A DNA stretch of 64,000 nucleotides. Source: Chloranthus sessilifolius (lineage: Eukaryota; Streptophyta; Magnoliopsida; Chloranthales; Chloranthaceae). The position numbers were made by a program, and so were the translations under genes. The notes beneath the pieces were generated by a model. The model worked only from the letters and a program-made list of their open reading frames with translations, had not been told where the DNA came from and made no database searches. The stretch is from contig CM037585.1 of assembly GCA_021018995.1 (NCBI GenBank), positions 64,048,646 through 64,112,645 of the forward strand, written 5' to 3'. Every line of letters begins with the position of its first letter. The stretch's first letter is position 1. Shown here one piece after another: positions 10,753 to 21,543 of this stretch.

Positions 10753-11356
10753 GGAAGACAGTGTAAGTCACCAATCAATTGGGAGGAAACTGGGGAGAAA
10801 TTCGTTTTGGGATCCGAGATACTTGAAGATAACGCTACCATTGTCCGCATAATCAGGGAAAGACTAAAAGCGGCTCAGAGCAGACAGAAAAGTTATGCTG
10901 ACATCAAGCGGACTAGTGTAGACTTTAAGGTGGGTGAACATGTGTTCGTGAAAGTATCACCGATGAAGGGAGTGATGAGATTTGGGAAGAGGGGGAAACT
11001 AAGTCCCCGCTATCTTGGACCGTTTGAAGTTTTGGGTCGAGTGGGAGAAGTAGCCTACCGCATTGGTTTACCACCATTGTTTGATCAAGTACACAACGTG
11101 TTCCACGTGTCTATGCTTAGAAAATATCTCAATGACCCTGATCATGTGCTGAGCGGCCAATCATTCGAAATGCATGAAGATATGACCATGATTGAAGAAC
11201 CCGTAGAAATTTTAGATCAAAAGGAGCAATGTTGCGAACAAAAGTGATTCCCTTAGTGCTTGTCCGATGGAAGAACCATCCGGTAAGAGGCAACATGGGA
11301 ACATGAGGAACATGTTAAAGAACAATATCCTAAATTGTTCGAAATTGAAAACTGAA
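10753..11356 (+). pseudogene. Element B integrase C-terminus and chromodomain
   Basis: The frame resumes at 10807 and contains the GPF/Y-type module GKLSPRYLGPFEVLGRVGEVAYRI (split by my reading at about 10990-11070), then HNVFHVSMLRKY. A one-base shift near 11230 changes frame. The remaining 120 bp encode a chromodomain core (PLVLVRWKN, then ATWEHEEHV, ending ...YPKLFEIEN). Chromodomains of this group are thought to direct integration to heterochromatin. G has the same end on the minus strand at 25976-26353. Confidence 0.85.
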
Positions 11357-11941
11357 GGGTTCATTCGTTTGAGAATATGTCATTTAGGGTACTATGAAGA
11401 CTAAGTATGTTTGCTTTTGATATGTTGATTTCAAACAATGTTTGAGAAAAATTTTTCGTTGAACTCTAAATTGATGAATCTAGTGATAAATTGAAATTTA
11501 ATGAGCAAAAAGGTCCCAGATAAACGTTTCTGGTCTCGCTCGAGCGACCACTTACGACCGCTCGAGCGAGGCCACATAAAATCATACTTCCTCTCGCTCG
11601 AGCGATAACAAATCCTCGCTCGAGCGAGGTATGTAGACCGCTCGAGCGATGGTTTATAACCGCTCGAGCGAGGTAACGATATATAATAATAAGAGTCCTG
11701 TGCTCGCTCGAGCGAGGACTAATGACCGCTCGAGCGAGGCAGAACTATAAATATGGAAGAGGCCTTGGCGCCTGTTCATCTTCAAGCGAAAGAAGAGGAG
11801 AGACGAGAGAGGGGGTTAGGGCAAGCGATTTTTCAATCCTTTCGGTCCGTTTCAACCATCCGATCCATTAAAACTACTCTTCTAGGTAAAATCTAACCAT
11901 CCCTAAAATTTTTCTTGTCTTTTAAATCCTCTAAATACCTA
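11357..11941 (+). promoter_or_regulatory. Promoter-like spacer upstream of the B additional ORF
   Basis: Between chromodomain and the next ORF lie eight perfect copies of CGCTCGAGCG (11537-11736), a TATA box (TATAAATAT at 11746), a leader rich in GAGA, and a possible 5' splice site (CTTCTAG/GTAAAATC near 11886) before the ATG at 11942. This is the layout of an independent promoter. The motif is the one found in B's own LTR (14002-14109). Confidence 0.6.
11537..11736. repeat. Array of eight perfect CGCTCGAGCG palindromes
   Basis: Exact copies start at 11537, 11559, 11595, 11617, 11639, 11661, 11705 and 11727. The spacing is nearly regular: 22 bp is the commonest interval, with 36 and 44 bp also seen. 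They sit immediately upstream of the TATA box. Each palindrome carries three CpG sites. Confidence 0.95.
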
Positions 11942-13137
11942 ATGGCTTCAAGCCCAAACCCACAACCTAAGAAAAGGATGGCGATTCGATCGCCGTCGGC
12001 GCGCAATAAAGCGCCACAAACCTCGCAACCATCATCAAACCCACCCTCTACTCCAATCACACTGGATGATTGGTGGGGAGCGAAAATTTTTGAAGCCGAA
12101 TGGGAAATACATCCCTCTTGTTTCGGGGATCCGGAGTCCACCCAGTGGACATCGAACTTCATAACCAACAATCAGCTCAAGTCCTTGCTTACGCCATTCG
12201 GGGATCGATACTACCCGAGGCTAGTGAAGCTTTTCTACCAAACCTTAAACATGAGCATCGATGAGGACGCCATACTTGTTACCATCGATGGTAACGCAAT
12301 TAATTTTAGATGTGCCGACATTTCCTCCATCATGAAATGCCCCACATCTACACTTCCAAACCCTCTCATCCTACCACCTTTTTCTGGGAACGTGGATTTC
12401 CCAACGATCATCTCCGATATCACTGGCGGTAGGTCCGCCTCGGGACAATCCATCACCCGATCACAACTACCGCCGCGCATGTGGCTTTTAGACATAATCT
12501 TCAAAAAGAATTTGCACCCACCTCCATGACCAAGAACGCCGAGATGCGTTTTTGCAAGCACTACACCGCATTTCACAATAGGTGGATCAATGCACCTATG
12601 GTCATTATAAAGGCATGGCGCATGCCTCTGGAAGAAATGTGAGGGTCTTTGTCCTCCACCTATCAACCAAACTACATAGTATGCATGATTTCCGACTTTT
12701 GGATTAGCGAAATGGGAAGGGAGGATTTAGGATTCGGAGGGCGAGTTGTTCCTCACCAAACAACGTCGTCCATACCTTGCCCAAGATTGGGCCGAAACCT
12801 TAAGAGCCTCCAAACCAGCGTCGACAAGAAAAGAGACCAAGCAGTCTCGGATCACCACCCATCAAACATCAGCGGGGACTACTTCCTCCACCTCGGATTC
12901 AGCCCATACCCACCTGACACGGGCATGATGCGAGAGATCCTTCAGCAAGGAAGGGACATTAGGTTGCATCAGAGGTTCCAGGAGGCGCTACTTATCGACC
13001 TCATGGGCCATGCGTACCCGCAGACCTACATGCAGCGCGTTGGTGCCATGAGGGATTCTATATTTGGAGCATCTAGCTCCGGCCCATCTGAGGCGCCACG
13101 GTGGAGTACTGCACCGTCACAGTGGGACCAGCGATGA
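11942..13137 (+). pseudogene. Element B additional ORF (plant transposon / env-like domain family)
   Basis: Open at 11942-12529 (196 codons from MASSPNPQPKK), with further coding-like sequence in other frames to 13137. The N-terminus is a short basic, Ser/Pro-rich leader. The core has WEIHPSCFG, YYPRLVKLFYQ, a VTIDGNAINF segment, and SQLPPRMWLLDIIFKKNL. The same blocks occur in G (24092-25021, minus strand) and, more distantly, in E' and F. I believe this is the family named putative plant transposon protein (Transposase_32) and overlaps what is called envelope-like ORF in Athila-type elements, but that naming is from memory. Function unknown. The frame breaks near 12525. The position between chromodomain and 3' LTR and the upstream promoter-like block argue for its own expression. 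Confidence 0.65.
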
Positions 13138-13464
13138 GGATGGCGGCAGCAGCGGCGGCGATGACTATGAAGAGGAAGAGGATTAGAAAATAGCAAATAA
13201 TTCGAACACCTGGCATGTAAGATTTTGAAAAATTGAGATGGATGTTAAAATTTTGTTGGGTAAATGATAAATATGTGTGGATTGTGTATAGATAATATCT
13301 GGTTAAATTGTTTGATTTTGTCGTATGGACATTGTGGGCATGACCAACACTGATTGCTGCAAATGCGGCTAAATAGTTAAATTCCTGATTGTTATGCAAG
13401 TCAGATGACAAAAGTGGTACCGAGTTAAGAAAATAATGCCGATTTTCGAGGGCGAAAATCTTAT
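13138..13464 (+). other. Untranslated 3' region of element B
   Basis: It starts with a GGCGGCAGCAGCGG-rich tail encoding Ala/Gly or Glu/Asp-rich residues depending on frame, then AT-rich sequence with no gene. Near 13445 comes TTTTCGAGGGCGAAAATC, which precedes the PPT and resembles the usual pre-PPT phrase of Tekay-like elements. Confidence 0.5.
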
Positions 13465-13477
13465 AAGTTGGGGTGAT
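13465..13477 (+). promoter_or_regulatory. Polypurine tract of element B
   Basis: AAGTTGGGGTGAT immediately precedes the LTR start TGTCACAACCC. The purine-rich run and its location fit the plus-strand primer of a Tekay-like element. Confidence 0.7.
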
Positions 13478-13624
13478 TGTCACAACCCAAATTTTTGAGA
13501 TCTGTGCACGGCACTCTTTTTCTTTCTTGCACATAGGTATATGTGTTTCACAAGGAGACCAAAACACCCTAATACTTAAAGTGCGTATATGGGAAACACA
13601 CTAGTATATTCCAATTCTGATAAA

Positions 13625-13632
13625 TATAAAAG
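13625..13632 (+). promoter_or_regulatory. TATA box of the B LTR
   Basis: TATAAAAG about 150 bp into the LTR, followed by a GAGAGA-rich leader and a possible splice donor at GTACGTTAAAAAC (about 13859). Confidence 0.5.
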
Positions 13633-14001
13633 TGAAGAAGAGAGAGAAGAGTCCTTACGTAAAACTATTCTAACCTAAATAGAGAGGAGGAGATTATAGA
13701 GAAAAAGAAGAGAGGAGCCTGGGAGAACTAGGGTTTGCATAGACTTAGATCGGCAAGGAGGATCAGAGGTAATGACGGGAGGACGAACCAGGGAGGCCGG
13801 ATAGCCTAGTTGGTTTACAAATCTTAAATCGAACCTGTGCGTGATTCATCGTCAGAGGTACGTTAAAAACATGATAGATGCCTAGGAATGTTTTAAATAG
13901 TAGGAAGGATGTTGGCTGTATGTTGCCTTATAGAAGATTAAGGTAAAATGAGGGATGGAAGCATGACCTCGATCGGACCAGGGACAAAAAGAATTGTTTC
14001 T

Positions 14002-14230
14002 CGCTCGAGCGGTCTAAAGAGGCTCGCTCGAGCGAGGATGAACAAGGAAAAGAAAGACTCTGGGCTCGCGCGAGCGGTCCCTTAAACTAAAGGAAGGCTC
14101 GCTCGAGCGAGGGTCCACATCAAAAATTTGAAAGCTCCGATTTAACGCCGGCGATCTCGATTTGACCGCCGAGCGAGGTCAAGAGACCGCTCGGCGAGGT
14201 CAAGTGACCGCCGCGAGGGCTAATGACGAT
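14002..14230. repeat. CGCTCGAGCG array in the B LTR, partly eroded
   Basis: Exact copies at 14002, 14025 and 14100, a variant CGCGCGAGCG at 14067, then shortened forms such as CCGCCGAGCGAGG and CCGCTCGGCGAGG to 14215. The eroded forms lack two to four central bases, as if palindromes had been deleted. They match the array upstream of the additional ORF. Confidence 0.85.
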
Positions 14231-15615
14231 ATTGGTTTTCTAATGTGAGGAACTCGGGTGTCCTACACCCCAAAGACCTTAGAGCATTCTAAAGTAAAAT
14301 TCTTTAAATGTAGGTCGATGCATTATAACCCTCTGAGGACAAGCGTGATTGAGATTCGTCGAGGTAGGGAAGATTCTCGAAACATGTGCATTATTCTGTG
14401 AATTCATATGCGTAGTATAGTCTTTTTAAATAATTGCATATACCATAAACTCTCATGATAAGTGTGTGTGTGTGTTACAATGAGAAAAATCCTGAGGTCC
14501 CCAGGGGACGAAAGATAATGTGGTTCAATCAAAGAAAGGTGAAATAGAAGTATGGGGCATCCCAGGGATGCGTAAGAAAACAATTAGAGAAACAAAAATA
14601 ATGTGATAAGGCCTAATGTAATATATCTAGCACAATCACGGTGAATAACTATATGTAAAGCACATTGATATTTTTATTATTTAAGGTTGATCAGAATACC
14701 CCACCGACGTGACGGGATACCCTGACCGACCGGCGAGATATCCGTGACTCGCACGGCCAATCCGTATAGTTGAAACACATCCCAGGGATGTAGATTGAGA
14801 ATAGACCCCGCCGCCTATGAGAAAGGGGCTTGGGCAGTATTCCCAGGGAATACACATAATAACTGTCTAGTTAGACGACGATGGTGGGTATTCCATCGGG
14901 GCTCGATGCTATATCGCTCGAGGATTACTTAAGTTAAGATTTTAAGTGATTAGGCCAAGTTCACAACAAATTCATAAAGAGGTTAAACAGGAACTATGCT
15001 AAGAGGTGATTGGAACTCATTGAATTATTTTTATCCTTCAAATTGTTATATATAGAATGTTATCTTGGGAATCTATGATGTTGCTTTACTAACATATGTG
15101 TGGAAATAATCTATATGTTCTTTTGTTTTCCCTACGGAGCTAGGATGTAGCTCACCCCTTAGACTATACGTCAGTCAAGGACTAAGCGGCGAGGACTTTG
15201 GTGAAGTTAATCCAAGGGCATCGTGTCCGTACCACGTAAGAGGGAGAACCTCCTCCTGAGGAATTTTTCTAGGAAACCCGCTGCATACCTTGATAGTGAG
15301 TTGAGAGAGTACTGTGTATGGCTTGGTATATCAAGCCTCTTTATTTTGAATGTTTTAAATACTGTCTCTTGGTAAACCATCTAGGAGGAATAAGTATCAT
15401 TAAACTTTCGGGTTGTCCTTATGTCCATGAATTGGCATGGGACAAGGACAGCTTTGCAAGGCCAAATATATTGTTTTTGAGAGGTTGATTTAGAGTAACT
15501 ACATGGGGTTAAAGCACAATTATGGGTTGTATATGTAAATGTTTTGTAAGAACCGAGCCACGGCCTTGAAGGTCGTCTTGATATGGCAATTCGGGATGCG
15601 AAAATCGAAACATCA

Positions 15616-16457
15616 CCTGATTAATGTCGAGCAATTTCTTTCCCGGCGTTACGGATCATATCGTCAGAATATAGGGACTTCTGCTAACGAGATTTTAAAT
15701 TCTCATGCGGAGTTATATTTCCTAGAGGAGAGGCCGACCCGTGGTCATGATAGGAATTTCTATGATGAGAGATGGGTTCGTCTCGACTACAAGCAGTGCC
15801 ATTGGGAAGCAGGGAGATTCCAGAGGCGGTGGCGAGGAGAAACCAAAATCAAGTAGAATCAAGATCTAGGTAGACAGGATCGAGATCGGAGGGAACAAGA
15901 TAGGGTGAGAGAAAGAAATGAAGAAAGAGAAGAACGTCGAGAATGATGCACAATGGAGACCATGGCAATCGCCATGGCACAACAAGCGTCCTTGGCGGTA
16001 GCCGATGCGAACCACAACGAACACCTACCCCTCCAGTAGGACTTACACCTTCAGTGACATTAGCATTCACCGAGTTCAGAAGAATGAGACCTCCCAGCTT
16101 TTCAGGACAGGCAGACACAATGGCCGCCGAAAATTGGTTGGGAGAAATGGAGAAGGTGTTCAGCGTACTGACAAGCACAGAGGATGAGAGCGTCCGTTGG
16201 GCAGCATATATGTTAGATGGAGAAGCTGGACCTTGGTGGAAATCAGTGTCGCGGACGAGAGCACAAGAAACTCCAAACGTGCCGTGGACTTGGGACGAAT
16301 TTGTAGAAGAATTCAATAAACAATATTTTCCTGAAGTTGTGAGAAATCAAATGGAGACCCAATTTTTACAACTAGCACAGGGAAGAATGACCGTGAGAGA
16401 GTATGGAGTGGAATTCATGAGACTGGCTCGCTTCGCCCCAGACTACGTAATCTCAGT
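15616..16457 (+). mobile_element. Second B unit: PBS remnant and gag, truncated
   Basis: The sequence after the B 3' LTR repeats the sequence after the B 5' LTR (6320-7162): a decayed primer site, gag start and capsid. The match stops abruptly at 16457, where element J begins. Two B units therefore share one LTR in the order LTR-internal-LTR-internal, a known outcome of unequal recombination between LTRs. Confidence 0.8.
15715..16457 (+). pseudogene. Partial gag of the second B unit
   Basis: From about 16020 the capsid coding is almost identical to 6720-7162 and open (AENWLGEMEKVF, RWAAYMLDGEAGPWW). The first 300 bp instead differ from the first unit by many one- to four-base indels, so no clean start survives. 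It is cut within ...APDYVIS at the junction with J. Confidence 0.8.
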
Positions 16458-18170
16458 CTGTTGGCTAAAGATGCCCCATTTATTTTCGATGATAAGTGCT
16501 TAATGACCTTTGAGAGAATAAAATCTGAGTTAACATCGGCACCCATCATTCGACCACCAGATTGGAGCATGCCTTTTGAGATCATGTGTGATGCCTCTGA
16601 TTATGCAATTGGTGTTGTGTTGGGGCAAAGAGTCGGTAAACTTATCTATTATGCCAACAGGACTCTAAATGATGTACAATTGAATTATTCCACAACAGAG
16701 AAAGAGTTGTTGGCAGTAGTATTTGCGTTGGACAAATTTAGACCATACTTATTGGGATCAAAGGTCATCGTCTATTCGAATCATACAACTCTTAGATACA
16801 TTTTTGCTAAAAAGGATGCTAAAGCACGGCTGATCAGATGGATATTGTTGCTTCAGGATTTTGATATCGAAATTTTGGACAAGAAGGGGTCCGAGAATGT
16901 TGTAGCCGACCATTTATCCCGTTTTGTTGTTGAATTTATGAGAATTTCGTGCCCATCACAAAAGCTTTTCCTGATGAACAATTGTTATCAATCTCCCAGT
17001 TGCCTTGGTTTGCATATATTGTCAATTATCTTATAACAGATCAAATGCCCTTTCATTGATCTAAATAAGACCAATCAAAGTTTTCAGCTGAGGTGAAACA
17101 TTTCTTTTAGGATGACCCGTACTTATTTAAGTATTGTCCCGATAATATAATAAGGAGATGCATCCCTGAAAGTGAGCATCAAAATATCATCTCCTTTTGT
17201 CATGATCAAGCATGTGGAGCTCACTTTAGTTATAGGAAGACTACTACAAAGATTTTACAGTGTGGTTTTTATTGGCCTACCATTTTTTAAGATTGGCATG
17301 CATTTTGTGTAGCTTGTGAGTGTTGCCAAAAATTGGGAAGCATTTCCAAACGGAATATGATGCCATTAAACCCTCTTTTGATTATCGAGATATTGGATGT
17401 TTGGGGCATTGATTTTATGGGTCCCTTTCCAAATTCTTTTGACAATTTGTACATTCTTGTCGCAGTTGATTATGTGTTTAAGTGGGTAGAGGTTGTTGCT
17501 TGTAAAACCAATGACCACTAGGTGGTAGTAAAAAATTTTAAATATAATATTTTTGCTCGTTTCGATACACCATGTGCTATAATTAGCGATGGTGGAAAGC
17601 ATTTTTGTAATAAAATTTTTGAGCAATTGGTGAAGAAATATGACATAACTCATAAGATTACAACTCCTTACCACCCACAGACAAGTGGTCAAGTTGAGAT
17701 ATCCAATAGGGAACTGAAGCATATTTTGGAGAAAATGGTAAATCCCAACAGAAAAGATTGGTCATTGAGACTAAATGATGCATTGTGGGCGTACCGTACT
17801 ACATTCAAAACTCCAATTGGAATGCCTCCTTATCAGATGGTATATAGCAAGGCATGTCACCTCCTTGTTGAGTTAGAACATAGAGCATACTAGGCAATCA
17901 AGTGGCTGAATTTCAATCTTAACAAGGTAGGTGCTCACAAGAAGCTACAAATAAATGAGTTAGAGGAAATTCGGGGTGATGCCTACGAGTGTGCTAAATC
18001 GTACAAGAACAAAATGAAATAGGTCCAGGATCAAAATTTTTTGAGAAAATCTTTTACACTTGGTCTAATAGTTCTTTAAATTCTCGCTTGCATTTATTTC
18101 CTGGAAAATTGAGATCTCGACGGATGCATCCTTTTGTTGTTCGTAATGTCTTCCCATATGGCACTATTGA
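16458..18170 (+). pseudogene. Element J: Athila-like RNase H and integrase fragment
   Basis: It begins in the RT/RNase H linker (LLAKDAPFIFDDKC). RNase H follows with FEIMCDASDYAIG and TTLRYIFAKKDAKARLIRW, then an integrase HHCC finger (near 17190-17325) and core with DFMGPF (about 17411), ISDGGKHF (about 17580) and [10 protein letters not shown] (about 17690). It carries stops (for example at 17288, 17519 and 17891) and ends where the LTR of element C begins. The left end abuts B-derived gag, and no LTR of its own is present. An inactive fragment. Confidence 0.85.
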
Positions 18171-18770
18171 TGTAACCACCCTGATTTTTGTCGACGTTGA
18201 ATCATTGACCTTCGATGATAACACGACTGTTTAGACACGTTTGACTTTGGTCAAACCTCTGATGCCTGTCACGCGGTCTCTGACCCACCTATCTTAATTG
18301 GGTAAATACACCCAAACGCAAATCCAAAAACCAATTCCTAACTCGAGCACCAATTTGAAACTCGAACCCATATGTGAAGTGTGTATGTGCACACGACTCG
18401 AACCCCGGGATCGGACCAAGTTCGATGCCCACTTCTTCAAGTACTATAATTATACAACATAGATTTTTTTTTAACACTAGCACACCCGACTAAGAGTGCG
18501 TGCTTGGTGAGGCACACGCCACACACCATTGGAATCCCGAACATCTTATTTAAACATATGTATCGTAGTGTAACAGGTTATATAAAGGTTTGTGTGAATA
18601 GTCACATAAGCTCCGTGAGAGCACCAATAGTTAAGAACTTAGTTTGCACACACAAGGTCCAAGGGTCGAAATCTGTTGAGTGCATTTCATACACTAATTT
18701 TGGACCATAGGATAAGAGCCTACACATAGATTCACGGTGTGCCAGATTCACACTGAGGCAGCCCTTTTAG

Positions 18771-18778
18771 TATAAAAG
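18771..18778 (+). promoter_or_regulatory. TATA box of the C LTR
   Basis: TATAAAAG, present at the same position in the truncated 3' LTR (24131-24138), followed by a leader ending near AACCTACGAAG/GTAAGCATCG (about 19020), which looks like a 5' splice site. Confidence 0.6.
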
Positions 18779-19329
18779 AGACTCTCACGCAGAAATGAGA
18801 GTTCACAATTCGTAAGAGAGAACTAAGAAAGGGCCGAAAGTGAGAGAACCCCTCTTCTTCGCATGCATTTTCTTACGAGAAGTCTCAACCATTGATCCCT
18901 CTTAGATCCTTCCTCTTTTTCTTCTCAAGAGTCTCTGTTATGCTTGGAACATCAAGAAACTATGATCGTAGACGCCACTATTTTTTCGATTTCGACAATT
19001 CGCATGTGCAACCTACGAAGGTAAGCATCGTAACGTGATCTTGTGAATCTTGATTTCTAAAATTTAGGCTTGATTTATGTGTACATTTGGGTTGCATGCA
19101 AGGATTTAAGAGACTCGAGTTCGGATTAAAGGAAACAAATCATCGAAGAGACGAGCGACAGCTTCGACGTCGATTTCGACCACCATAGACACCACATACA
19201 CGACCTAAGAAGGTGAGCATCGTAACAAATTCGCACTGATTTGATTCTATGAAATTAGATTAGTTTTTTCTGTCTACCTGGATTTCATGCTAAGGATTTA
19301 GAAAGGGGCAATCAAGTTGCAGAATCACA

Positions 19330-19610
19330 AAGATTCACTCGAGTGAATTGGCAATCGCTCGAGCGACACCTTCAGAAAAGAAGGAGAATTTCTGAGAAAA
19401 ATTTACTCGAGCAAATTTTCCTCAGAAATCAGGCCAAATAGTTTGGGTCAAATTCGCTCAAGTGAATTGTTGTGTGCCACACAAAATTTGACAAATTCAC
19501 TCGAACGAATTTGGGAGTCGCTCGAACGAAATCCCTTCAGAAATAGGCCAAAAGTCCTGATAAAATTCGCTCGAGCAAATTTGATTTTCACTCGAGCGAG
19601 GTGCTGAAAT
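19330..19610. promoter_or_regulatory. CTCGAGCGA-type motif array in the C LTR
   Basis: Eight or more degenerate copies (ACTCGAGTGAAT, CGCTCGAGCGAC, CTCGAACGAA, GCTCGAGCAAAT, ACTCGAGCGAGG), separated by 15-40 bp. The spacers also repeat AATTC/AAATTTG words. It is the counterpart of the arrays in B and D, but with its own flanking bases. Confidence 0.6.
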
Positions 19611-20159
19611 GGCCTTGGTATTTTAGCCATAACTTTTTACTCTGAATTCATATTGACATGATTCTAACAACGTTGGAAAGAAAATAACGAATTTATAATT
19701 TTGTGTGAAATGGTAATTTCACGAATCTGATGTTTTGAAGGTAAAAATTGAGCGGCAAGTTGGAACAAGTTCTACATGATCCAAGGTTAGCACGAACTTG
19801 TCCATTCTGCCTTAGTTTTGAGAAAATAGTTAAGTATGTCGAAGGTAGTAGTAATTAAAATCAATCCTTAATGCATCAACGTATATGTGATGTTAGAGGA
19901 AAGAATTAGTCGCCATCAATAAGGGTCATCTCACACCTTCCTTCGACGTTAGGAATTGAGGTAGGGAAAACTCAATGCACAATTTCATCTTGATTCTTGA
20001 TTCATAAACTCTGTGATATAATTAAATGTAAACCTTGAATTTGAAATTGAAATTGAGCTTTTATGTATCGAATTCTGAAGATAATTTATAGGAAAATATC
20101 ACTACCCAATTGCATTCGTTTTCAATCCATTGATTTATGATTGGAATTTGAATGGTGAT

Positions 20160-20670
20160 CTTTGAACATTGAAGCTGAGTTTTGAATTTGGACATGAATT
20201 AGACCACTTTTAATTTGAATTTGAAATTGCCACTTTGAGCTTTTGAAGACTTTTGATTTTGAATCTTAGGCTTTATGATATACGAATGTGACTTTGAACT
20301 GAATCTAAACTTTGAATTTAGAACTTCGAATATGAAATTGAACTCTGAACACGAATTTGGAACTGTGAACTTAGAAATGAACCGTGACTTTGAATCTAAA
20401 CTTTGTACATTGTATTGAATCTGAATATGAATTTCGAATACGAATTCTGAATATGAATTTGAATTCTGAATCCAAATTCTGAAATCAAAACATCAAATTT
20501 TGTATATGAACTCTGAACTCTGAATAAGAACTTTGAATCCAGACTTTTAACTTTGGATAAGAACTCTGTATATGAACTATGAATCCAAACTTCGGACCTT
20601 GAATATGAACTCTGAATGCGAATGTGAGCTATGAACTCTAAATTCTGAATTCTGAACTGTATGATGATAT
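20160..20670. repeat. GAATTT/GAACTCT-rich low-complexity stretch
   Basis: About 500 bp made of degenerate hexamer to dodecamer units such as GAATTTGAA, GAACTCTGAATATGAA and GAATCTGAA. It gives a spurious antisense open frame (20396-20755). It probably arose by slippage inside the LTR. Confidence 0.8.
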
Positions 20671-20678
20671 GAGCGGAT

Positions 20679-20794
20679 CCGTGATTTGGACCGGCATAGC
20701 GGTGAATTCGTAATTTGGACCGACATGACAGTGAATCCGTGATTTGGACCGACACGGCAGTGAATCTGTGATTTGGAATGGCACTACAGTGAAT
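20679..20794 (+). repeat. Four tandem 29-bp repeats in the C LTR
   Basis: Units start at 20679, 20708, 20737 and 20766 and share the core GTGATTTGGACCG with the end CAGTGAAT. Each is exactly 29 bp, with a few substitutions and no indels. Confidence 0.92.
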
Positions 20795-21531
20795 CTGACT
20801 CAGTCTCTTAAGTTATGATTTAAGTGAAACATTAAGTAAGAAGACGTATGTAAATGAGAAAAAGAATAAGTAAATAAGAACCATATGAAATTTCAGAATC
20901 GACACTGTTAACCATACGTGAAACTCCTCCCTAGACGTGAGATTTTGAAAGTAAGATCTTTTGAATTCCTTTTTGACATGAAAATGCTTTTAAAATTTAG
21001 ACCTTTTGGAATCTGTTTTTGTTTGATTCGAAAATGCCTTCAAAATTGTTCTCCGTTTTGATTGTAAAAATGCATCTGAAGTTTTGTCTCTATTTTTTAT
21101 ACAAAAAATGCTTTTGGAATTCAGCCTCCGTTTTGATCTGAAAGGTTTTCTGATTAATGATCATTGAATCTAAGCTTCGTTATGATAAAATATAATTGGT
21201 ATTGATCTTTTATCTACTCAACTTCGGCTGTTTGCTCATCCTCGACATCATATGTCACAGGTGTAGATACTGAACAGGATCCCGAGCTTGAGGCTGATCC
21301 TGATTACGTGTCGGAAGAGAATCTTTCGCCAGAGGATTTCTATCCGTAGTCCATTGGTTTAGATTTGGTATGGTGTGGACCTTTGTACTTGAGACTTGAT
21401 ACATTTTCATTAATGGTCTTTGTATATAGTTCTTTTGTAGATTATACCACTATTTAGGTGATGGTCGGTCGTCATCGATGGTCTTTTTATTTTGGTTTAT
21501 GTTATGTATATGATATCACATATGTCACAGA

Positions 21532-21543
21532 TGGTATCAGAGC
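21532..21543 (+). promoter_or_regulatory. Primer-binding site of element C
   Basis: TGGTATCAGAGC, a perfect match to the usual plant initiator-methionine tRNA primer site, three bases after the LTR end. Confidence 0.88.

Larger units (their letters stand above)
5599..15615 (+). mobile_element. Element B: Tekay/Del-type chromovirus with additional ORF
   Basis: Order: remnant of the 5' LTR, PBS, gag with two zinc knuckles, putative intron, protease, RT, RNase H, integrase, chromodomain, promoter-like spacer, an additional ORF, PPT and a 2.1-kb 3' LTR. The left part of the 5' LTR is cut off by element A. The two LTR copies are nearly identical over long stretches (5605-5850 against 14894-15140), indicating a fairly recent insertion. 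The coding frame nevertheless carries several single-base frameshifts and two in-frame stops. The extra ORF between chromodomain and 3' LTR is not part of the usual Tekay layout. Confidence 0.88.
13478..15615 (+). repeat. Element B 3' LTR (shared with a second unit)
   Basis: It starts TGTCACAACCC and ends near CATCA, just before a primer-site remnant. Length 2.1 kb. It contains a TATA box (13625), an array of CGCTCGAGCG motifs (14002-14230, partly eroded), a GACGTG-rich segment around 14710-14760, and the region matching the 5' LTR remnant from 14888. The acidic mini-ORF near 15225-15290 is broken by indels here. Confidence 0.82.
18171..21529 (+). repeat. Element C 5' LTR
   Basis: It begins TGTAACCACCCTGATTTTTG, repeated nearly unchanged at 23532, and ends TATGTCACA before the PBS. 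It carries a TATA box (18771), an array of CTCGAGCGA-type motifs (19330-19610), a GAATTT-rich low-complexity stretch (20160-20670), four 29-bp tandem repeats (20679-20794), and the acidic mini-ORF near 21270-21350. At 3.36 kb it is the longest LTR in the window. Confidence 0.85.

Noticed and set aside
11537-11736. Regular palindromes as a CRISPR-like array
   Set aside because: Repeats are only 10 bp, spacers are short and partly similar, and the context is a plant retrotransposon promoter region.
20396-20755. 119-codon antisense frame in the C LTR
   Set aside because: It is produced by the GAATTT-like low-complexity stretch and 29-bp repeats; repetitive composition only.
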